From: Variovorax paradoxus
Lineage (GTDB): Bacteria; Pseudomonadota; Gammaproteobacteria; Burkholderiales; Burkholderiaceae_C
Reading direction: 5' to 3'
NCBI RefSeq assembly: GCF_030811855.1
Contig: NZ_JAUSRN010000001.1
Coordinates: 744,001-808,000 of the forward strand
DNA length: 64,000 nt
Position 1 is the stretch's first letter. Each line of letters begins with the position of its first letter. Of this stretch, positions 59,612 through 64,000 are shown piece by piece. The notes beneath the pieces are model-generated. The model had not been told where the DNA came from. It saw nothing but the letters and a program-made list of their open reading frames with translations, and did no database searches. Position numbers and translations under genes: made by a program.

Positions 59612-60673
59612 ATGGACCGCTTCGTCTACACCGCAAGCGCTTCGCGCATCGTCTTCGGCGCGGACAGCATCGACCAGCTTCCGGCAGAAATCGAGCGCCT
59701 GGGCGCCCGGCGCGCGCTGGTGCTGTGCACGCCCAACCAGCGCGGCCAAGCCGAGGCCATTGCCGACCGGCTTCCCGGCCGCGTCGCATTCATCTTCGAT
59801 GAAGCGGCCATGCACGTACCGATCGAGGTCGCGCGCAAGGCCCGCGCGCTGGCATCGGAGCTGAAGGCGGACTGCGCCCTGGCCGTCGGAGGCGGCTCGA
59901 CCATCGGCCTCGGCAAGGCCATTGCGCTGGAGTCGGGCCTGCCCATCATCGCGGTGCCGACCACCTATGCGGGCAGCGAAGTGACGCCCATCTACGGCAT
60001 CACGGAAAAAGGTTTGAAGAAGACCGGGCGCGATCCACGGGTGCTTCCTGGCGTGGTCGTCTACGACCCCAAGCTCACGCTGTCGCTGCCCCTCGATCTG
60101 ACGGTCACGAGCGCGATCAACGCGATGGCCCATGCGGCGGAAGGCCTGTACGCCCACGACGGAAATCCCGTGATCGCGCTGATGGCCGAAGAGGGAATCC
60201 GCGCGTGCGCTGCATCGCTGCAACCGCTTCGAGACAACCCGCACGATCTGCCGGCACGCAGCCTGGCGCTCTACGGTGCCTGGCTGTGCGGCACGGTGCT
60301 GGGCGCCGTGTCGATGGGCCTGCACCACAAGCTGTGCCACACCTTGGGCGGCAGCTTCGACCTGCCGCATGCCCAGGTGCATACGGTGGTTCTGCCGCAT
60401 GCGCTCAGGTACAACGCCGGCGCTGCTCCCGAAGCCATGGCCCGCATTGCGAGAGCGCTCGGCGCTGCGGATGCGCCGATGGGCTTGTTTGAATTGGCGC
60501 AGGCCCATGGCGCGCCGGTATCGTTGAAGGCGATCGGCATGCCCGCCGACGGGCTTCAAAAAGCGGCCGAACTGGCAGCGTCCAACCAGTATCCGAATCC
60601 GCGCCCGCTCGAGAAGGTGGCATTGCGCGCCCTGCTCGACCGCGCCTTCGAAGGCGCCCCGCCGACCGCTTGA
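59612..60673 (+). CDS. graC: Maleylacetate reductase
   Basis: The enzyme has 353 residues of the iron-type alcohol dehydrogenase family. The nucleotide loop is ALAVGGGSTIGLGKAIALES (near residue 90), followed by VPTTYAGSEVTPIYGITEKG. The metal-binding helix region holds MAHAAEGLYA and GLHHKLCHTLGGSFDLPHAQ with its conserved His. It reduces maleylacetate to 3-oxoadipate with NAD(P)H, completing the lower resorcinol path. Its start is 4 bp after graB. It converges with the LysR gene, with 4 bp between the two stops. Confidence 0.93.
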   Translation: MDRFVYTASASRIVFGADSIDQLPAEIERLGARRALVLCTPNQRGQAEAIADRLPGRVAFIFDEAAMHVPIEVARKARALASELKADCALAVGGGSTIGLGKAIALESGLPIIAVPTTYAGSEVTPIYGITEKGLKKTGRDPRVLPGVVVYDPKLTLSLPLDLTVTSAINAMAHAAEGLYAHDGNPVIALMAEEGIRACAASLQPLRDNPHDLPARSLALYGAWLCGTVLGAVSMGLHHKLCHTLGGSFDLPHAQVHTVVLPHALRYNAGAAPEAMARIARALGAADAPMGLFELAQAHGAPVSLKAIGMPADGLQKAAELAASNQYPNPRPLEKVALRALLDRAFEGAPPTA

Positions 60674-60677
60674 AAAA

Positions 60678-61628
60678 TCAGCTCCGCGTTTGCGACGCGG
60701 AATCGCGGCTCGATCGCTCATGAAAGAGGCCGAATATCAGCTCGCGCAGCCAACGGTTGCCGCTATCCTGATGAAAGCGCTCGTGCCACTGCTGGCGGAT
60801 CTCGAAGGGCCTGACCTCGAAAGGCGCGTCGACGCTGCGCAGGTCGGCGCGCGTCGCCACCATCGCCTTGGCAAGGCGTGCCGGCGCAGTCAGCAGCAGG
60901 CCCGAGGTAGCGACGATCGAGGTCAACCCCAGCGAATGGGCGGCCGTGAGCACGACCCGCCGCCGATCGAGCGCGCCCGCACGGTCCAGGGTTTGCTGAA
61001 GCTGCGAATCGGTCGTTCCCTGGGGTCGGTAGGCGATGTGTTCGGCCGCGAGGTAGTCGTCGAGCTCGATGCGCTCGCGCGCGCCCAGCGGCGACGCCTT
61101 CGACATCAGCACCACGAAGGTCTCGTCGAACAGCCGCTGCTGGTAGAACGACGGCCCCATCGATTCCCAGCTGCCTAACGCGATGTCGATCTGCCCATGC
61201 AGCATCCGCTGCCGCGCGTCGGCCATGGAAACGTCCACGGTTTCGAAGCGAACGCCGGGCGCGATGCCGCGCGCGACCGACAGCAGCTCGGGCATCATGA
61301 CCAGCTGCCCGATGTCGTTGACGGCAAGCCGGAAGATGCGGCTCGATGTCTCCGGCTCGAAGGTACGGCCCTGGTCGACGGCCTGCACTAGGCAGGCGAT
61401 GCCTTCCTCGATGGGCGCGATGAGCCGCTCGGCGACCGGCGTGGGCACCATCCCGTCCGCCGTGCGCACGAACAGCGCATCGTTGAAGCGCTCGCGCATG
61501 CGCTTGAGGGCGTTGCTCACCGCCGATTGCGTCATGCCGAGGCGGTCGCCTGCGAGCGTGACGCTGCGCGTGGCATAGATCGCCTGGAACACCAGGAAAA
61601 GGTTCAGGTCGATGGAGTTGATGTTCAT
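60678..61628 (-). CDS. LysR-family regulator within the gra cluster
   Basis: The protein has 316 residues. It starts MNINSIDLNLFLVFQAIYAT and has the helix-turn-helix RSVTLAGDRLGMTQSAVSNA. The effector domain begins near SSRIFRLAVNDIGQLVMMPE. DLNLFLVF at the start puts it in the NodD/LinR/NahR-like branch, as used for aromatic degradation. It lies between graC and the MarR gene and adds a second regulator to the cluster; the Rhizobium gra cluster as I recall it has only the MarR-type GraR. Which promoter it controls is not visible. Confidence 0.85.
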   Translation of the reverse strand: MNINSIDLNLFLVFQAIYATRSVTLAGDRLGMTQSAVSNALKRMRERFNDALFVRTADGMVPTPVAERLIAPIEEGIACLVQAVDQGRTFEPETSSRIFRLAVNDIGQLVMMPELLSVARGIAPGVRFETVDVSMADARQRMLHGQIDIALGSWESMGPSFYQQRLFDETFVVLMSKASPLGARERIELDDYLAAEHIAYRPQGTTDSQLQQTLDRAGALDRRRVVLTAAHSLGLTSIVATSGLLLTAPARLAKAMVATRADLRSVDAPFEVRPFEIRQQWHERFHQDSGNRWLRELIFGLFHERSSRDSASQTRS

Positions 61629-61652
61629 TGCGCCGCCTTCTTCTCCGAGCCG

Positions 61653-62189
61653 CTACTCGTTGTCCAGCACAGCCAGGTTGTCGTAGACCATTCGCAGCAT
61701 GTCCCGCAGGGACTCGGCCTGTGCCGCGGTGAGCCCGGACAACGAAACGCGCTCGTAAACCTGGGCCAGCGGAATGATCCGCAGCGTGAGATCGCGGCCG
61801 GCTTCGGTCAGGCTCAGCGCGAGCGCGCGGGCATCCTCGTCCGACCGGTCGCGCACCAGGATGCCGCGCTGCAGCAGGCCATCGACCACGCGGGACAGCG
61901 TGGAAGGGTCCGTCGAGGTGTGCAGCGCCAGGTCGGAAAGCCGCTGGTGCGCCTTGTGCTGCAGCGCGACGCACACCCGCCATTCGGTCAGCGAGAGCTT
62001 GAACTGCTTGAGTTCCTTGCTGAACGATTGCCCCATTCGCATGCCTGCGCGTGCAAGCAGGTAGGGAATGGCACGCTCCAGATCGTGGTCTGGCAACTTG
62101 TCTGCAATTGCATTCAATTTGGCGGGTGCATCGGCCCGGGTTCTGCGCATCTGCCGAGGTTCCGGCGCGGGGGATTTTCTTGTTGCCAT
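61653..62189 (-). CDS. graR: MarR-family regulator, probable GraR
   Basis: The protein has 178 residues from ATG 62189 (MATRKSPAPEPRQMRRTRAD). The MarR winged helix is ELKQFKLSLTEWRVCVALQH, HQRLSDLALHTSTDPSTLSR and VVDGLLQRGILVRDRSDEDA, with RALALSLTEAG in the wing. It has a 25-residue basic N-terminal tail. It is divergent from graA across 134 bp, the place of the repressor GraR in the Rhizobium cluster. It probably represses graA/graD until resorcinol or gamma-resorcylate binds. Confidence 0.84.
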   Translation of the reverse strand: MATRKSPAPEPRQMRRTRADAPAKLNAIADKLPDHDLERAIPYLLARAGMRMGQSFSKELKQFKLSLTEWRVCVALQHKAHQRLSDLALHTSTDPSTLSRVVDGLLQRGILVRDRSDEDARALALSLTEAGRDLTLRIIPLAQVYERVSLSGLTAAQAESLRDMLRMVYDNLAVLDNE

Positions 62190-62248
62190 GCCGAATGCTA
62201 CAGGCAGATTTAGCCGCGGATATAGCGTAAACCCCAAGCAGTTATTAG

Positions 62249-62260
62249 TTGCGTTTGCAA
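62249..62260. promoter_or_regulatory. Candidate MarR operator in the graR/graA promoter
   Basis: TTGCGTTTGCAA has four-base inverted arms (TTGC/GCAA) around GTTT, inside the AT-rich TTAGTTGCGTTTGCAAGTTT. It lies 60 bp before the MarR start and 63 bp before graA. MarR sites are often of this size. The evidence is symmetry and position only. Confidence 0.4.
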
Positions 62261-62323
62261 GTTTTATGGACTTCAATCGAGGCCTTCGCTATCGCGTTCC
62301 CCTTAAATTATCCGGAGACCACC

Positions 62324-63589
62324 ATGACTGAAGCCGCGAACCCGTTTGCTCAACTCAACCGCGTCGACTTTCCCGCACCGGGTCGGAAGTCTCCCGTGAA
62401 AGACGTGCCTTCGATCGAAACAATAGCTGCATCTGCAAGCAATTTGGTGCCGATGCTGCGCGAGCGGGCACAACGCACCGAGCAGGACCGCCGCGTTTCC
62501 GAGGCAACCACGCAGGCGTTCCACGACGCGGGCTTCTTCAGGCTGATGCAGCCCGCGCGCTACGGCGGCTACGAGTACGGGTTCACCGCATTCATCGACG
62601 TGGTCAGCGAACTGGCACGCGGCTGCACGTCGTCCTCATGGGGCTGCTCGCTGGGCGCGATTCACCAATGGCTGGTCGCCATCTTTCCGGAAGAGGCGCA
62701 AGACGACGTCTGGCGCAAGGACCCGAGCGCGATCGTCTGCGGCTCGTATGCGCCGGCGACCATGGCCGAGAAAGTCGATGGCGGCTATCTCGTGCAAGGC
62801 AAGTGGCTCTTCGCGTCCAACGTGGACAACTCGCAGTGGGCACTGCTGGGCGTTCAGTTTCCGCCCGAAGAAAAAGGCGCCCCGCCGTCGGCCGGCTTTC
62901 TGCTCGCGCCGCGGTCGGACTGGGCCATCGAGGACAACTGGCACGTGGCCGGCCAGGCGGGCACGGGTTCCAAGGCGATCGTCATCGACAAGCCGGTGTT
63001 CATTCCGGGGCACCGCAAGCTGACCTTCGCGGAAGCCTCGTCCAACAACCCGCCGGGCGCCAAGGTCAACGCGAATCCGATCTACCGCATCCCCTTTCTT
63101 TCGGCGGTGCCTGTCTGCCTCGTGTCGCCAATCATCGGCACCGCACAAGGCGCGGTCGACGAGCTGATCGAGCTGGCCGGCACGCGCGTCACGCGGGGGG
63201 CGGTGGCCGGAGGCGGCAGCAGGTTGAGTGAATTCTTTCCTGTGCAGTCGCGCCTGGCCGAAGCCTCCGCAAGCGTCGACGCGGCGCGGCTCCTGCTTTA
63301 TCGGGACACGGCACAGGTGGAGCAGATGGCGGTCGACGGGCATGTCATCAGCATCGAACAGCGCATCCGCAACCGCCGCGACCATGCCTTTGCCGCGCGC
63401 CTCTCGCGCGATGCGGTCGAGGCGGTGTTCGCCAGCGTGGGAGGCGCGGGCCTCTCGCTGAACCAGCCGATCCAGCGCATGTGGCGCGACACCAATGCGA
63501 TCTCGCGCCACATCAGCCTCAACTGGGACGCGGTATCTTCGATGGTCGGGCAATACCTGCTCGGCCTCGAGCCCAAGGGCCAGTACTGA
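62324..63589 (+). CDS. graA: Resorcinol hydroxylase, oxygenase component (acyl-CoA dehydrogenase fold)
   Basis: The protein has 421 residues from ATG 62324 (CCGGAGACCACC upstream). It has the layout of two-component flavin monooxygenases with the acyl-CoA dehydrogenase fold (HpaB/DszC/HsaA relatives): LRERAQRTEQDRRVSEATTQ, FRLMQPARYGGYEYGFTAFI, CTSSSWGCSLGAIHQWLVAI, and the C-terminal GGAGLSLNQPIQRMWRDTNA followed by ISRHISLNWD. It uses reduced flavin from GraD to hydroxylate resorcinol to hydroxyquinol. It is followed by the flavin reductase 14 bp later, which settles the assignment. Confidence 0.9.
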   Translation: MTEAANPFAQLNRVDFPAPGRKSPVKDVPSIETIAASASNLVPMLRERAQRTEQDRRVSEATTQAFHDAGFFRLMQPARYGGYEYGFTAFIDVVSELARGCTSSSWGCSLGAIHQWLVAIFPEEAQDDVWRKDPSAIVCGSYAPATMAEKVDGGYLVQGKWLFASNVDNSQWALLGVQFPPEEKGAPPSAGFLLAPRSDWAIEDNWHVAGQAGTGSKAIVIDKPVFIPGHRKLTFAEASSNNPPGAKVNANPIYRIPFLSAVPVCLVSPIIGTAQGAVDELIELAGTRVTRGAVAGGGSRLSEFFPVQSRLAEASASVDAARLLLYRDTAQVEQMAVDGHVISIEQRIRNRRDHAFAARLSRDAVEAVFASVGGAGLSLNQPIQRMWRDTNAISRHISLNWDAVSSMVGQYLLGLEPKGQY

Positions 63590-63603
63590 TCGGGGCGCCG
63601 GCC

Positions 63604-64000
63604 ATGTACTCCTGGGCTCTCATTACGGGCGATGCGGCCGAAACGGTCGATGCCCGCCAGCTGCGTCAGGCGCTTGGCGCCTTTCCCACGGGCGTGTGCC
63701 TCGTGACCACCACCACGCCGGACGGCAAGCGTGAGGGCATGACGATCAACTCGTTCGCTTCGGTGTCGCTCGATCCGCCATTGCTTCTTTGGAGCATCCG
63801 CGACGACACGCGCAGCGCCGACGCGTTCCTTGCAACCCGGCCGTTCAACCTCAGCGTGCTGACCGCCGGGCAGCGCGACCTCGCCTGGCACTTCGCCAAG
63901 CCCGCGGCGGACAAGTTCGAGCGTTTTTCCGACGCCTTCGAAACCGCATCCAACGGATGCGCGCGGCTCATCGAGAGCGTGGCCACCTTCGAATGCACGA
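63604..64000 (+). CDS. graD: Flavin reductase component, 5' part (cut by the window edge)
   Basis: The frame runs from ATG 63604 to the right edge without a stop, 132 codons. It encodes MYSWALITGDAAETVDARQL, then the HpaC/flavin-reductase motif ALGAFPTGVCLVTTTTPDGK and MTINSFASVSLDPPLLLWSI, and FNLSVLTAGQRDLAWHFAKP. These are the FMN/FAD and NAD(P)H-binding signatures of short flavin reductases (usually 160-180 residues), so about three quarters of the gene is present. It supplies reduced flavin to GraA. It is 14 bp after graA and clearly cotranscribed. Confidence 0.88.
   Translation, partial: MYSWALITGDAAETVDARQLRQALGAFPTGVCLVTTTTPDGKREGMTINSFASVSLDPPLLLWSIRDDTRSADAFLATRPFNLSVLTAGQRDLAWHFAKPAADKFERFSDAFETASNGCARLIESVATFECT

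Overview
The window is GC-rich, gene-dense, chromosome-type DNA from a beta-proteobacterium, most probably Burkholderiales/Comamonadaceae and close to Variovorax. This is inferred from the strong G/C third-position bias, two orphan Bug/TctC-type solute-binding proteins, many LysR regulators beside small catabolic operons, and the mix of purine, tartrate and aromatic-acid degradation genes. No rRNA, tRNA, CRISPR array, insertion sequence, integrase or phage gene was seen. It reads as a metabolic generalist's chromosome rather than an island.

Layout. 1-2.7 kb: three small lipoproteins on the minus strand, one preceded by an in-frame ESPR-like secretion leader. 2.9-5.2 kb: an Nramp-type transporter and a LysR regulator, divergent from a four-gene operon (5.25-10.5 kb) of IorA, IorB, a Bug protein and a hot-dog thioesterase. 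10.5-14.4 kb: two small ORFs with a structured leader, a bidirectional terminator, an aldehyde dehydrogenase and glycerate 2-kinase. 14.4-22.7 kb: a purine/ureide block with PuuD urate oxidase, XdhC, 5-hydroxyisourate hydrolase, a GntR/FCD regulator, PuuE allantoinase, a fused OHCU decarboxylase-allantoate amidohydrolase and an M20 hydrolase. The same palindromic site stands upstream of puuD and in the hiuH/gntR divergent promoter. 22.8-27.5 kb: an alpha/beta hydrolase, a class V aminotransferase with an amino-acid binding protein and divergent LysR, and a SET-domain protein. 27.5-32 kb: a glycogen-debranching-like enzyme with a GT4 glycosyltransferase, then a DUF3883 protein.

32-43 kb: a lone ABC ATPase, a five-gene sugar-uptake operon (SMP-30 lactonase, beta-propeller, ATPase, permease, binding protein), a PhoD phosphatase, and an MFS exporter divergent from an HxlR regulator with two palindromic operators. 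42.7-46.1 kb: small proteins (CusF-like, 2H phosphoesterase, DUF-type) and an aminoglycoside-phosphotransferase-fold kinase. 46.1-49.4 kb: tartrate dehydrogenase, a Bug protein and a divergent LysR. 49.5-56 kb: a large secreted alpha/beta hydrolase, a GFA protein, a VOC protein, then TetR, MDR oxidoreductase, SDR and a secreted hydrolase. 56-64 kb: a gamma-resorcylate/resorcinol catabolic cluster (transporter, graF, graB, graC, LysR, MarR, graA, and graD cut by the right edge).

How the genes work together. Urate is oxidised by PuuD, hydrolysed by HiuH, decarboxylated by the UraD half of the fusion, opened by PuuE and then hydrolysed by the amidohydrolase half, so one protein carries two non-consecutive steps. 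XdhC implies xanthine dehydrogenase genes elsewhere. In the gra cluster, GraF decarboxylates 2,6-dihydroxybenzoate to resorcinol, GraA/GraD hydroxylate it to hydroxyquinol, GraB cleaves the ring and GraC reduces maleylacetate to 3-oxoadipate. Start codons were chosen by reading the DNA. Functional names rest on motifs and family memory, not on database searches.
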